Origin: an uncultured Oscillospiraceae bacterium | GTDB lineage: Bacteria; Bacillota; Clostridia; Oscillospirales; Acutalibacteraceae | Direction: 5' to 3' | Assembly (NCBI GenBank): GCA_948471095.1 | Contig: CAOKRG010000026.1 | Coordinates: 1-35,851 of the forward strand | DNA length: 35,851 nt | In this document: piece after piece, positions 16,124 to 24,160 of the stretch | How positions within the stretch are numbered: the first letter of the stretch is position 1 | Layout of the letters: each line of letters begins with the position of its first letter | Notes under the pieces: model-generated | What the model saw: only the letters and a program-made list of their open reading frames with translations | Database searches by the model: none | What the model was told of the DNA's origin: nothing | Program-made: the position numbers and the translations under genes

Positions 16124-16759
16124 CTAATCCGTGTCAAAATCCTCGTCCTCCCAGGCCATTCCCTCCCGGATCTCCTCATAGGAATAGCCCCGCCGCTGCA
16201 GGGCGGCGAAGGCCCGGCGGCGCTGCTTTTCGTCCTCCCGCCAGCCGGGGTATTTGGTCTCCAGCAGGGCCCGGACGTTCTCCGCCGCAAGCCCGCCCCC
16301 GTCCATCTGCCGGTACTCTTCCAGCAGCTCTTCAATCAGCTCTCCGTCTATGCCCTTGCGCCGGAGCTCCTGCTTCACCCGCATGGCCCCCCAGCGCTTG
16401 CGCAGAAACATCTCCCGGGCCCAGTCCCGGGCATAGGCCCCGTCGTCCACTAGGCCCAGCTCCTCCATGTGGTCCGCCGCCGCCTGGGCCGCCTCCCAAG
16501 AGGCGGCGGTGCGGGCGATCTTCTCGGTCAGCTCCCGCTTGGAGTGGTTCCGGTGCTCCAATAAGTACAGGGCCTTCTCCCGGGCCCGCCGGGCGTCCGA
16601 GTCCAAAATCAGCCGGTGCAGCTCCTCGTCGGAGAGCTGGTCCCCCGGCCTCAGCCCGGCCCGCAGAAAGGCCTCCCGGTCCACCTTCACCGCCTCCTCC
16701 CCGTCCAGGTAAAGCTGGACCAGCCCCTTGCGCCGGGGCTCGGCGGCGGTCAGCTCCAT
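16124..16759 (-). CDS. recX: RecX regulatory protein
   Basis: 211 residues. RecX binds RecA filaments and tunes recombination and SOS activity. It contains the three helical-repeat pattern of the family: AREKALYLLEHRNHSKRELTEKI, DHMEELGLVDDGAYARDWAREMF and KRWGAMRVKQELRRKGIDGE in order, plus a C-terminal repeat ending YSYEEIREGM. The proper start is ATG 16759, whose A is the last base of the recA stop codon (TGATG); the TTG one codon earlier is not needed. This coupling to recA is common in Firmicutes. Confidence 0.95.
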   Translation of the reverse strand: MELTAAEPRRKGLVQLYLDGEEAVKVDREAFLRAGLRPGDQLSDEELHRLILDSDARRAREKALYLLEHRNHSKRELTEKIARTAASWEAAQAAADHMEELGLVDDGAYARDWAREMFLRKRWGAMRVKQELRRKGIDGELIEELLEEYRQMDGGGLAAENVRALLETKYPGWREDEKQRRRAFAALQRRGYSYEEIREGMAWEDEDFDTD

Positions 16760-17922
16760 CAATCCACCTCAATGTCGATGGAGGGGTCGTCCACCGGCGG
16801 GGCGGGCTTTTTGGGGGCGGGGGCTTCGGCGGGGGCGGGCGGGGCCTCCACCGGGCGGGCGGCGGCCCCCTTGGGCGCGGTCTTGGCAAAGAGCTTGTCC
16901 ACGTTCTCCCGCACCTGCTTTTCCACCTGGGCGGCTATTTCGGCGTTGTTGGCCAAAAAGTCCTTCACCTTGTCCCGGCCCTGGCCGATGCGCTCCCCGT
17001 TGTAGGCGAACCAGGAGCCGCTCTTCTGGATGATGTCCAGCTGCACGGCAATGTCCATCAGCTCGCCGGTGCGGGAGATGCCCGTGCCGTACATCACGTC
17101 GAACTCGGCTGTGCGGAAGGGCGGGGCCACCTTGTTTTTTACCACCCGGGCCTTAGTGTGGGAGCCGACGATGTCCGTGCCGCTCTTGATGGTCTCCCCC
17201 TTGCGCACGTCGATGCGCACGGAGGAGTAGAACTTCAGGGCCCGCCCGCCGGGCGTCACCTCCGGGTTGCCGTACATGACCCCCACCTTCTCCCGAAGCT
17301 GGTTGATGAAGATGGCCACGCAGTTGGACTTGGAAATGGCCCCGGCCAGCTTGCGCAGGGCCTGGCTCATCAGCCGGGCCTGCAGGCCCACATGGGTGTC
17401 GCCCATCTCCCCCTCGATCTCCGCCCGGGGCACCAGCGCGGCCACCGAGTCCACCACGATCACGTCGATGGCGTTGGAGCGCACCAGGGCCTCGGTGATC
17501 TCCAGCGCCTGCTCGCCGGTATCCGGCTGGGAGACCAGCAGGCTCTCCACATCCACCCCCAGGTTGGCGGCGTAAACCGGGTCCAGGGCGTGCTCCACAT
17601 CGATGAAGGCCGCGTTGCCCCCCAGCTTCTGCCCCTCGGCCACGCAGTGCAGGGCCAGGGTGGTCTTGCCGGAGGATTCCGGCCCGTAGATCTCCACGAT
17701 CCGCCCCCGGGGCAGTCCGCCGATGCCCAAGGCCAGGTCCAGCGAAAGGGACCCGGTGGGAATGGCCTCCAGGTTCAGCGCGGAGTCCTGCCCCAGGCGC
17801 ATCACCGCCCCCTCGCCGAACTGCTTCTTAATCTGGGTCAGCGCGGTTTCCAGGGCCTTGGCCTTGTCCTCGGGCTTGCCCTCCGCCCTTGTGCTGATGG
17901 GCGCTTGCTTCTTTTCCGCCAT
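16759..17922 (-). CDS. recA: Recombinase RecA
   Basis: 387 residues. DNA-dependent ATPase for strand exchange and LexA autocleavage. Walker A GPESSGKT at about residues 80-87, Walker B-like [10 protein letters not shown], loop L1 [20 protein letters not shown], Gln switch [15 protein letters not shown], and a Pro/Ala-rich acidic tail ending [13 protein letters not shown] 17922 (MAEKKQAP) is chosen over an upstream ATG 18 codons earlier because it gives the family N-terminus. A -35/-10 promoter lies at 18043-18071 and a LexA-type box at 18089-18102. First gene of a run recA-recX-GH51-DUF6171-GH127 with gaps of 22 bases or less and no terminator until 12151. Confidence 0.98.
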   Translation of the reverse strand: MAEKKQAPISTRAEGKPEDKAKALETALTQIKKQFGEGAVMRLGQDSALNLEAIPTGSLSLDLALGIGGLPRGRIVEIYGPESSGKTTLALHCVAEGQKLGGNAAFIDVEHALDPVYAANLGVDVESLLVSQPDTGEQALEITEALVRSNAIDVIVVDSVAALVPRAEIEGEMGDTHVGLQARLMSQALRKLAGAISKSNCVAIFINQLREKVGVMYGNPEVTPGGRALKFYSSVRIDVRKGETIKSGTDIVGSHTKARVVKNKVAPPFRTAEFDVMYGTGISRTGELMDIAVQLDIIQKSGSWFAYNGERIGQGRDKVKDFLANNAEIAAQVEKQVRENVDKLFAKTAPKGAAARPVEAPPAPAEAPAPKKPAPPVDDPSIDIEVD

Positions 17923-18042
17923 AATAAATCCATCTTCCCTTCCATGCGGGCCCGGCGGCTGCTGGAAGCCCGGCAAGAGCGGATTTCCAGCGGACGGACT
18001 GTGCCGGCCGGCGCAAAACTTCTGATTTTTGGTTCTCTGCCT

Positions 18043-18071
18043 ATTATATAAGAAAAGCCCCGCAAAAGCAA
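18043..18071 (-). promoter_or_regulatory. recA promoter
   Basis: Minus strand TTGCTT (18066-18071), 17-base spacer, perfect TATAAT (18043-18048), giving a leader of about 115 bases. Confidence 0.75.
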
Positions 18072-18088
18072 TAGCTTTCGGAGCTTTT

Positions 18089-18102
18089 CGAACGCATGTT
18101 TT
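18089..18102 (-). promoter_or_regulatory. Candidate LexA (SOS) box upstream of recA
   Basis: The plus strand reads CGAACGCATGTTTT, matching the Gram-positive consensus CGAAC-N4-GTTYG except at the last base. It lies 17 bases upstream of the recA -35. Position and sequence suggest SOS control, by analogy with other Firmicutes. Confidence 0.6.
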
Positions 18103-18131
18103 AATTTCTTTTCAAAGCGGGAGTCCTGCCG

Positions 18132-19241
18132 CTACTGGTCCCCGCCGCCGTGCAGAATCTCCCGCAGCAGCTCCACCGTGTCATACTCATGGGGGTCGCC
18201 AGCCGGGGGCGGGGCGGGGGAAGCCGGGGCCGGCCGGGGCGGCACGGGCGGGGGGAGCTCCTGGGGCTGGGGCTCTAGGAGCTGGGGCCGGACCTGCCGG
18301 GGCGCGGGGGCGGGCTGCCGGGGGGCGGCCTCCCGCCGGGGCGGCTGGGCCATCTCCTCGGGCAGCTCAAACTCTTCCGTGTACAGGAGGGCCGGAGGCG
18401 GAGGGGCCTGCCGGGGGGCTTGGGGCAGCTCGAACTCCTCCGTGTACATGCTGCCGTTCACCGGCACGGACAACGCCTCGGGCTCCGGCCGGTGGAGCAC
18501 CGGGGGGCGCTCCTCATAGCCTGGCTCATACTCATAGGCCGGCTCCGGCGGCTGAGGCTCCGCGGGCCGGGGAGGCTGGGGCCTGCGGGGGGCGGGGCGG
18601 CGGTTCTCCGCCTGGTGGATCTCCTCAAAGATGCCGTCCCGTTCGTCCACGCTCCGGCGGCCCCGGATGATGAAAACCAGCAGGGTGATCAGCCCCACCG
18701 ACCCCACCCCCACAAAGCTGGCCCCTCCATAGAACAGCACCACGGACATGGAGTTGTTCTTCTGGGTCAGGCGGGCGAAGGTCCGGTAGTTGGGCTCGGC
18801 GCTGCCGGGGACCGGCGTGGCGCTGGGCGCCGGCGCGGGCGTGGCGCTGCCGGGGCTGAAGCTGGGCTGGCGGATGGTCCCGCCTGTGCCGCCGGGCACC
18901 CGGGCGGGCGAGGAGCTGCTCCCGCCGCTGGAGCTGGTCCCGCCGGTCTCCTCCGGCGGGGTCCAGGGCTCATCCGGCTCGCTCACGTCTCCGGGCTCGG
19001 AAGAGCTGGGATCGTCCCCCGGCTCCGGGGTGGGCTCTTCCCCACCCGGTTCCGGGGTGGGGTCCTCCCCGCCGGGCTCCAGGTCCGAAGAGGGCGGATC
19101 ATCCGCCGATGGCTCATCGTCCCCGCTGGGGACGACGTCGGAATATCCGCCGTCCCCCTCATCCCCGGCCATGGCCGGAACAGTCAGGAACAGCGCCAGC
19201 AAAACTGCGAGCAGGACCGAAAAGATAGGCTTTGCCTTCAT
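18132..19241 (-). CDS. Proline-rich single-pass membrane protein with duplicated YTEEFELP motif
   Basis: 369 residues. Cleavable signal peptide (1-25, ending PAMAGDE). Extracellular acidic Pro/Ser/Gly stalk (about 26-160) with repeats of EPGGE-DPTPEP type. One membrane helix at about 166-193 (VVLFYGGASFVGVG, then SVGLITLLVFII) followed by RGRRS, so the remaining 175 residues should be cytoplasmic. That tail is very Pro/Arg/Gln-rich and carries YTEEFELP twice (266-273 and 287-294) and a helical end HEYDTVELLREILHG. No enzymatic domain and no known family recognised. ATG 19241 has GGGAGGT at good spacing; the longer frame upstream lacks support. The layout suggests an envelope-to-cytoplasm scaffold, but that is only inference. 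Confidence 0.8.
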   Translation of the reverse strand: MKAKPIFSVLLAVLLALFLTVPAMAGDEGDGGYSDVVPSGDDEPSADDPPSSDLEPGGEDPTPEPGGEEPTPEPGDDPSSSEPGDVSEPDEPWTPPEETGGTSSSGGSSSSPARVPGGTGGTIRQPSFSPGSATPAPAPSATPVPGSAEPNYRTFARLTQKNNSMSVVLFYGGASFVGVGSVGLITLLVFIIRGRRSVDERDGIFEEIHQAENRRPAPRRPQPPRPAEPQPPEPAYEYEPGYEERPPVLHRPEPEALSVPVNGSMYTEEFELPQAPRQAPPPPALLYTEEFELPEEMAQPPRREAAPRQPAPAPRQVRPQLLEPQPQELPPPVPPRPAPASPAPPPAGDPHEYDTVELLREILHGGGDQ

Positions 19242-19423
19242 AAAGACCTCCCTCTTGCATAAGAAGCTTTTCACACGATTCCGCGGCACGCTTTGGCCGC
19301 GGAGGAAAACGGGGCGGACCGCAAAGGGCTGGAACCTCGCGCCCTCCCTTCCATTCTTTCCCAGCGGGGCTCCGTTTATCCGGCGGATGCCCCGCCTTTG
19401 CGCGGCGTGCTCAAAAACGCCGC

Positions 19424-20824
19424 TCAAAACTCCCCGATCTTTTCCTTAATATACCTCGGGAGGCCCTCGATGGGCACCCGCTCCTGGGCCATGCTGTCCC
19501 GCTCCCGCACGGTGACGCAGTTGTCCGCCGGGGTCTTCTCGTCGCCCACGGTCTGGAAGTCGATGGTGACGCACAGGGGCGTGCCGATCTCGTCCTCCCG
19601 GCGGTAGCGCTTGCCGATGGACCCGGTATCGTCAAAGTCCGTCATCATGTGCCCGCCCAGCTGGTCATAGACCTCCAAGGCCTTGGGCGAGAGCTTTTTG
19701 GAGAGGGGCAGCACCGCCGCCTTGTAGGGGGCCAGGGCGGGGCTCAGGCGCAGCACGGCCCGGCTGTCGTTTTTCGCCTCGTCCAGCACCTCCACGTCAT
19801 AGGCCTCGCACAGCAGGGCCAGCACGGTGCGGTCCAGGCCGTAGGTGGACTCAATGATATAGGGAATAAACTTCTCGTTGGTCTCCGGGTCCAGATAATC
19901 CATCTTCTGGCCGCTGTACTCCTGGTGGCGGGTCAGGTCGAAGTCCGTGCGGTTGTGGGTGCCGTTGATCTCCCCCCAGCCGAAGGGGAACAGGTACTCG
20001 ATGTCGCAGGCGGCCTTGGCGTAATGGGCCAGCTTCTCGTGGTCGTGGAAGCGGAGCTTTTCGGCGGGCAGGCCCAGGTCCTCAAAGAACTTTTTACCGT
20101 AGTCCTTGAAGTAGGCGTACAGCTCCTCGTCCGTGCCCTGCTTGCAGAAGGTCTGGAACTCCATCTGCTCGAACTCGATGGTGCGGAAGGTGAAGTTGCC
20201 GGGGGTGATCTCGTTGCGGAAGGCCTTGCCGATCTGCCCGATGGAGAAGGGCAGCTTGGCCCGCATGGTGCGCTGGACGTTCAAAAAGTTCACGTACTCG
20301 CCCTGGGCGTTCTCCGGCCGCAGGTAGATGACGGACTTGCTATCGTTGGTCACGCCCCGGAAGGTCTGGAACATCAGGTTAAACTCCCGGATGTCCGTAA
20401 AGTTATGCTTGCCGCAGTGGGGGCAGGGGATGCTGTGGTCCTTGATGTACTGGAACATCTCCTCCTTGGTCATGCCGTCCGCGTGGGCCTCCGGGTCAAA
20501 GGCGTCGATCAAGTTGTCGGCCCGGTGGCGCATCTTGCACTCCTTGCAGTCCAGCAGGGGGTCGGAGAAGCTCTGCACATGGCCGCTGGCCTCCCAGACT
20601 CTGGGGTGCATCAGAATGTCCGCGTCCACCTCATAGCTGTTGCGGCGCTCCTGGATGAAGCGCTTGCGCCAGGCGTCCTTCACGTTGTTTTTCAGGCGCG
20701 CGCCCAGGGGGCCGTAATCCCAAGTATTGGCAAGGCCCCCGTATATCTCGCTGCCGGGGAAGATAAAGCCCCGGGTCTTGCACAGGTTGACGATCATGTC
20801 CATGGTCTTTTCACTGGTCTGCAT
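19424..20824 (-). CDS. glyQS: Glycyl-tRNA synthetase, alpha2 dimeric type
   Basis: 466 residues, class II aminoacyl-tRNA synthetase charging tRNA-Gly. The single-chain archaeal/Gram-positive type is indicated by GSEIYGGLANTWDYGPLGARLKNN near the N-terminus, CKECKMRHRADNLIDAF and CPHCGKHNF (zinc-type pairs), motif 2 FRNEITPGNFTFRTIEFEQME, motif 3 PYIIESTYGLDRTVLALL, and the anticodon-binding domain (LSPALAPYKAAVLPL to the end). ATG 20824 with AAGGATG upstream gives the normal N-terminus. No T-box leader is recognisable in the 390 bases upstream. Confidence 0.97.
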   Translation of the reverse strand: MQTSEKTMDMIVNLCKTRGFIFPGSEIYGGLANTWDYGPLGARLKNNVKDAWRKRFIQERRNSYEVDADILMHPRVWEASGHVQSFSDPLLDCKECKMRHRADNLIDAFDPEAHADGMTKEEMFQYIKDHSIPCPHCGKHNFTDIREFNLMFQTFRGVTNDSKSVIYLRPENAQGEYVNFLNVQRTMRAKLPFSIGQIGKAFRNEITPGNFTFRTIEFEQMEFQTFCKQGTDEELYAYFKDYGKKFFEDLGLPAEKLRFHDHEKLAHYAKAACDIEYLFPFGWGEINGTHNRTDFDLTRHQEYSGQKMDYLDPETNEKFIPYIIESTYGLDRTVLALLCEAYDVEVLDEAKNDSRAVLRLSPALAPYKAAVLPLSKKLSPKALEVYDQLGGHMMTDFDDTGSIGKRYRREDEIGTPLCVTIDFQTVGDEKTPADNCVTVRERDSMAQERVPIEGLPRYIKEKIGEF

Positions 20825-20912
20825 TCTATATACATCCTTTCGCGTTTTGAGAATACGGTGTGAGTGGGGCCGAGAGCGCCACACATTCAGAAGCAGAAGG
20901 TACCCTAGAACG

Positions 20913-21082
20913 TTATACGCGGTCCAGGTGCGTTAGGCATCTGGCAGATTCTTAAGGCAGAGCCTTAAGCTGCCAGAGGCGGCCTTTTCCCTTCTTCCTG
21001 GGAAAACAGCGCAGGAAAGGTGAATGAAAATCTCCAGTGGAGATTTTCAGAGGAAAACCCTCGCCGGGGGTTTTCCTGCCCT
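20913..21082 (-). repeat. Mosaic hairpin repeat, CCTAAC subfamily (copy B)
   Basis: Reverse-oriented counterpart of 8143-8312. It contains CCAGGTGC-GTTAG-GCATCTGG (20924-20944) next to CGCGGT, CTTAAGGC-AGA-GCCTTAAG, CTTTTCCC...GGGAAAAC, GCGCAGGAAAGGTGAA, AAAATCTCC-AGT-GGAGATTTT and GGAAAACCC...GGGTTTTCC. It fills most of the divergent 390-base space between glyQS and ruvC. Confidence 0.8.
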
Positions 21083-21142
21083 TAGCCCTTGCCCTTACAC
21101 TGCCATTTTATCAAATCTCGGGCCAGTTTGCAAGAAAAACCG

Positions 21143-21171
21143 TTTCCTTTTCCGCGAGTTTCTGCTATAAT
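21143..21171 (+). promoter_or_regulatory. ruvC-ruvA promoter
   Basis: Perfect TATAAT at 21166-21171, with a weak -35 TTTCCT at 21143-21148 and a 17-base spacer, ahead of the ruvC ribosome binding site. Confidence 0.6.
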
Positions 21172-21214
21172 AAGGCCAGACAAGCTCAATCCCGCCCCAA
21201 ACAGGAGGATTGCC

Positions 21215-21739
21215 GTGCGTATTTTAGGCATCGACCCCGGCTACGCCATTGTGGGCTATGGGGTCATCGAGGCCCGAAACGGGGCCTACCGCCCCTTGGA
21301 GTACGGGGCCGTTACCACCGCGCCCAACCCGGACTTCGGCCTGCGCCTCAAGGAAATTTACGAGGGCATGGCCCAGCTCCTTCGGGAGCACCGGCCCCAG
21401 GCGGCGGCGGTGGAAAAGCTCTTTTTCATCAACAACAAGACCACCGGCATCGGCGTGGCGGAGGCCCGGGGGGTCATTCTGCTGGCCCTCTCCCAGGCGG
21501 GGGTGCCGCTGTACGAATACAACCCCATGCAGGTCAAGCAGGCCGTCACCGGCTATGGCAAGGCCCAAAAGCACCAGGTCCAGGAAATGACCCGGCGGCT
21601 GCTCCGGCTTCCCGCCATTCCCAAGCCCGACGACGCGGCGGACGCCTTGGCCATGGCCATCTGCCACGGCCAGGCGGCGGGTTCGGACCTGCGGCGGGGG
21701 CTCATCCAGATCAAAGGAGGCGGTACACATGTTTTATAG
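21215..21739 (+). CDS. ruvC: Holliday junction endonuclease RuvC
   Basis: 174 residues, a RNase H-fold resolvase that cuts four-way junctions as a dimer. Acidic active-site residues are visible in RILGIDPGYAIVGYG (first Asp), AVEKLFFINNKTTGIGVAEA (Glu) and PKPDDAADALAMAICH (last two Asp). The start is GTG 21215 with AGGAGG six bases upstream; the longer ATG frame from 21089 has no ribosome site. It overlaps ruvA by 11 bases. Confidence 0.96.
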   Translation: MRILGIDPGYAIVGYGVIEARNGAYRPLEYGAVTTAPNPDFGLRLKEIYEGMAQLLREHRPQAAAVEKLFFINNKTTGIGVAEARGVILLALSQAGVPLYEYNPMQVKQAVTGYGKAQKHQVQEMTRRLLRLPAIPKPDDAADALAMAICHGQAAGSDLRRGLIQIKGGGTHVL

Positions 21740-22331
21740 CCTGACCGGAACCCTGGCCCACACGGAGCCAGGCGTGGCGGTCATCGACGTGGGGGGCGTG
21801 GCTTTCAAGTGCCTGACCTCCATGAGCACCCTGCGGGCCCTGCCCCGCACCGGCGGACAGGCCACCCTCTATACCTATCTCAACGTGCGGGAGGACGCTT
21901 TGGACCTGTACGGCTTCTATACCCAGGGGGAGCTCAACTGCTACAAGCTGCTCACGGCCATCAGCGGCGTGGGGCCTAAGGCCGCGCTGTCCATCCTCTC
22001 GGAAATGGCCCCGGAGGACGTGGCCCTGGCGGCGGCTGCGGGCGACTCCAAGCGCTTTACCCGGGCCAGCGGCGTGGGGCCCAAGCTGGCCCAGCGCATC
22101 GTGCTGGAGCTCAAGGACAAGGTGAAGGGCCTGAGCTTTGCCGGGCTGGACCTGGGCGATCTGCCCGCCGGGGCGCCCTCCGCCGCCGGAAACGCCGCCC
22201 AAGCCGCCGAGGCCCTGGTGACTCTGGGCTACTCCCCCTCCGAAGCCGCGGCCGCTGTGGCCCGCTTAGACTCCTCCCTGCCCGCCGAGGAGCTGATCCG
22301 GCTGGCGCTGAAAAGCTTTGGGAGTATGTAA
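21729..22331 (+). CDS. ruvA: Holliday junction branch-migration protein RuvA
   Basis: 200 residues, the tetrameric junction-binding subunit of RuvAB. N-terminal OB-fold (MFYSLTGTLAHTEPG), helix-hairpin-helix region (LLTAISGVGPKAALSILS and FTRASGVGPKLAQRIVLELK), Ala/Pro/Gly linker, and the C-terminal RuvB-binding domain (AAEALVTLGYSPSEAAAAVA to the end). Coupled to ruvC by an 11-base overlap. ruvB, the usual next gene, does not follow; a large repeat begins eight bases after the stop. Confidence 0.96.
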   Translation: MFYSLTGTLAHTEPGVAVIDVGGVAFKCLTSMSTLRALPRTGGQATLYTYLNVREDALDLYGFYTQGELNCYKLLTAISGVGPKAALSILSEMAPEDVALAAAAGDSKRFTRASGVGPKLAQRIVLELKDKVKGLSFAGLDLGDLPAGAPSAAGNAAQAAEALVTLGYSPSEAAAAVARLDSSLPAEELIRLALKSFGSM

Positions 22332-22335
22332 TGCG

Positions 22336-22795
22336 GAGCGGGGTCTCGCCTGCCGGCTCGGTCGGTGCTAAACGCTCCCCACCGGGGAGCAGCACCCTCC
22401 GGCGGCTTAGGGACTCCGTCCCTAAGAACCCACGAGTTATCCTTTGGATAACTCGTCAACCTCTTGAAAAGGTTGACGAAACCTTTCCTGTTGCGTTTCG
22501 GAGCCTTTCATGATTAATTACCCTGACAGCTAATGGTGGACAATATACGCGGTCCAGGTGCGTCGACCTTCGCTCTGCGAAGTCGCGGCACCTGGCGGAT
22601 TCTTAAGGCGACTTGGCGAAGCCAACGTCATGAGCCTCGCAAGTTCATCGGAGATGAACTTGGCCGCCGGAGGGTGAGCGTCTGCCAGAGGCAGACACGC
22701 CGCGAGCCGACCGAGCCGGTAGGCGAGACTCCTTAACCGTACTCCCCAGGGCCGTAGGCCCTCTTCGGGGTGCAGTCCCGACCCAAACTACCTGG
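22336..22795. repeat. Composite inverted pair of mosaic hairpin repeats
   Basis: Two repeat copies face each other. The 26-base left arm (22340-22365) and right arm (22707-22732) are inverted copies with two mismatches. Left copy: CCTCCGGCGGCTTAGGGAC...GTCCCTAAG, ACGAGTTATCC-TTT-GGATAACTCGT, TCAACCTCTTGAAAAGGTTGA, ACGAAACC. Right copy (minus strand): CCTCCGGCGGC, CAAGTTCAT-CTCCG-ATGAACTTG, CCTTAAGAATC, CCAGGTGC with a nested palindrome, GGACCGCG. No gene in this 546-base gap. Confidence 0.82.
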
Positions 22796-22877
22796 ATAGC
22801 CCAGGGTTTCAGCATAGCCTACCGCCAAAACTGCTTGGCTTTAAATAAATTATTATGTTTTGGAAAGGATGTTTTCT

Positions 22878-23873
22878 ATGCCCGATGTTCTCACCACCGG
22901 CGAACTGCTCATCGACTTCTCTCCCGTGAAGGCTCCCGGCTTCCCCGGGGCCATCTATCCCAACCCCGGCGGGGCTCCCGCCAATGTGGCGGTCCAGCTG
23001 GCCCGGCTGGGCGTTTCCGCCGGGTTCATCGGCAAGGTGGGCGCGGACGGCTTCGGCGCCAGCCTGCGCCGCTGCCTGGAGGACAACCAAGTGGACGTCC
23101 ATGGCCTGGTCAGCGACCCGGACTTCCGCACCACGCTGGCCTTCGTCCACCTGGACGAAAACGGCGACCGGAGCTTTACCTTCTACCGCAACCCCGGCGC
23201 GGACACCCAGCTGCGGCCGGAGGAGCTGGACCCCGCCGCCCTGGCGGACTGCCGCCTGCTCCACTTCGGCTCTCTGTCCCTGACCACCGAGCCGGGCAAG
23301 TCCACCACCCTGGGGCTGGTAAAGCGGGCCCGGGATCTGGGAAAGCTCATCTCCTATGACCCCAATTGGCGGCCCGTGCTCTGGCCCTCGGAGGAGGCGG
23401 GCGTGGCCGGAATGGCCCTGGGCCTGCCCCTGTGCCACCTGCTGAAAATTTCCGAGGAGGAGCTGGCCCTGCTCACCAACACCGAGAGCATTGCCGGGGG
23501 CGTGAAGAAGCTCCACGCCCTGGGCGTCATTTTGGTTCTGGTCACGCTGGGGCCGGACGGCTGCGTGTCCTCCTACAAGGGGCAGCTGCGCCATCACCCC
23601 ACCTTTGACGTAAAAGTGGTTGACACCACGGGCTCCGGCGACAGCTTCTGGGGGGCGTTCCTCTCCCAGCTGCTGCAAAACGGCGTCGACTCCCCGGAAA
23701 AGCTGGAAGCCCTGGACCCCGGCACGCTTTCCGATTTCTGCCGCTTCGCCAACGCGGCGGGCTCCACCTGCGCGGCCAGCCCCGGCGGCATCCCCGCCAT
23801 CGGGGACCGGCAGGCCATTCTGGACTGTCTGGAGCACACCCCTCAATTGGAAACCGGCTTTCAATTAGGTTAA
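22878..23873 (+). CDS. PfkB-family sugar kinase (fructokinase-like)
   Basis: 331 residues, ribokinase fold. Signature 1 region NPGGAPANVAVQLARLG near residue 35, and signature 2 VVDTTGSGDSFWGAFLSQLL with the catalytic Asp in GSGDSF. Substrate-side phrases DVLTTGELLIDFSP and SFTFYRNPGADTQL favour fructokinase (fructose to fructose 6-phosphate), but related members act on 2-keto-3-deoxygluconate or other sugars. ATG 22878 has GGAAAGGA eight bases upstream; the 22860 start is weaker. Plus strand, isolated between repeats, no sugar transporter beside it. Confidence 0.9.
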   Translation: MPDVLTTGELLIDFSPVKAPGFPGAIYPNPGGAPANVAVQLARLGVSAGFIGKVGADGFGASLRRCLEDNQVDVHGLVSDPDFRTTLAFVHLDENGDRSFTFYRNPGADTQLRPEELDPAALADCRLLHFGSLSLTTEPGKSTTLGLVKRARDLGKLISYDPNWRPVLWPSEEAGVAGMALGLPLCHLLKISEEELALLTNTESIAGGVKKLHALGVILVLVTLGPDGCVSSYKGQLRHHPTFDVKVVDTTGSGDSFWGAFLSQLLQNGVDSPEKLEALDPGTLSDFCRFANAAGSTCAASPGGIPAIGDRQAILDCLEHTPQLETGFQLG

Positions 23874-24031
23874 GGAACCGCGGATTCAATCGCGCCTGGC
23901 GGCTTGGCACACAACCGGCCTACATAATTTTCCGTCATGGCGCACAACTTTCGCGTTTTCCATTTGCTCTAAATTGTCAATCAAAAAGCCCCAAACCGAG
24001 CCCCAGGCCCACGCCCCCCACCCAACCCAAA

Positions 24032-24110
24032 CGTGTAAAAGTTTTTGATCCAAACTTTTTTCAAAAAGTTTGGTCCGGTCCAGGGTGAAACCCTGGCCGC
24101 CGGAGGCCCA
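24032..24110 (-). repeat. Mosaic hairpin repeat, copy 6
   Basis: Minus strand: GGCCTCCGGCGG, hairpin CCAGGGT-TTC-ACCCTGG, ACC, hairpin CCAAACTTTTT-GA-AAAAAGTTTGG, ATCAAAAACTTTTACACG. The 23874-24031 stretch before it holds nothing recognisable. Confidence 0.78.
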
Positions 24111-24116
24111 AAAGGC

Positions 24117-24156
24117 CAAAAAGCCCCGTGCCAGCACATGGCGCGGGGCTTTTTGA
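24117..24156. terminator. Bidirectional terminator between the sugar kinase and the DUF378 gene
   Basis: AAAAAGCCCCG-TGCCA...TGGCG-CGGGGCTTTTT: a long GC stem with A and T runs on both sides, five bases past the DUF378 stop. Confidence 0.88.
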
Positions 24157-24160
24157 TTTT

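Noticed and set aside
14900-18051. Long plus-strand frames opposite GH51, recX and recA
   Set aside because: They are shadows of three confidently identified minus-strand genes and contain no family motifs.
20825-21214. T-box leader for glyQS
   Set aside because: The T-box core and specifier layout were not found; the space is filled by repeat copy B.
22332-22877. Decayed ruvB
   Set aside because: No Walker motifs or RuvB-like peptide in any frame; the sequence is entirely explained by repeats.
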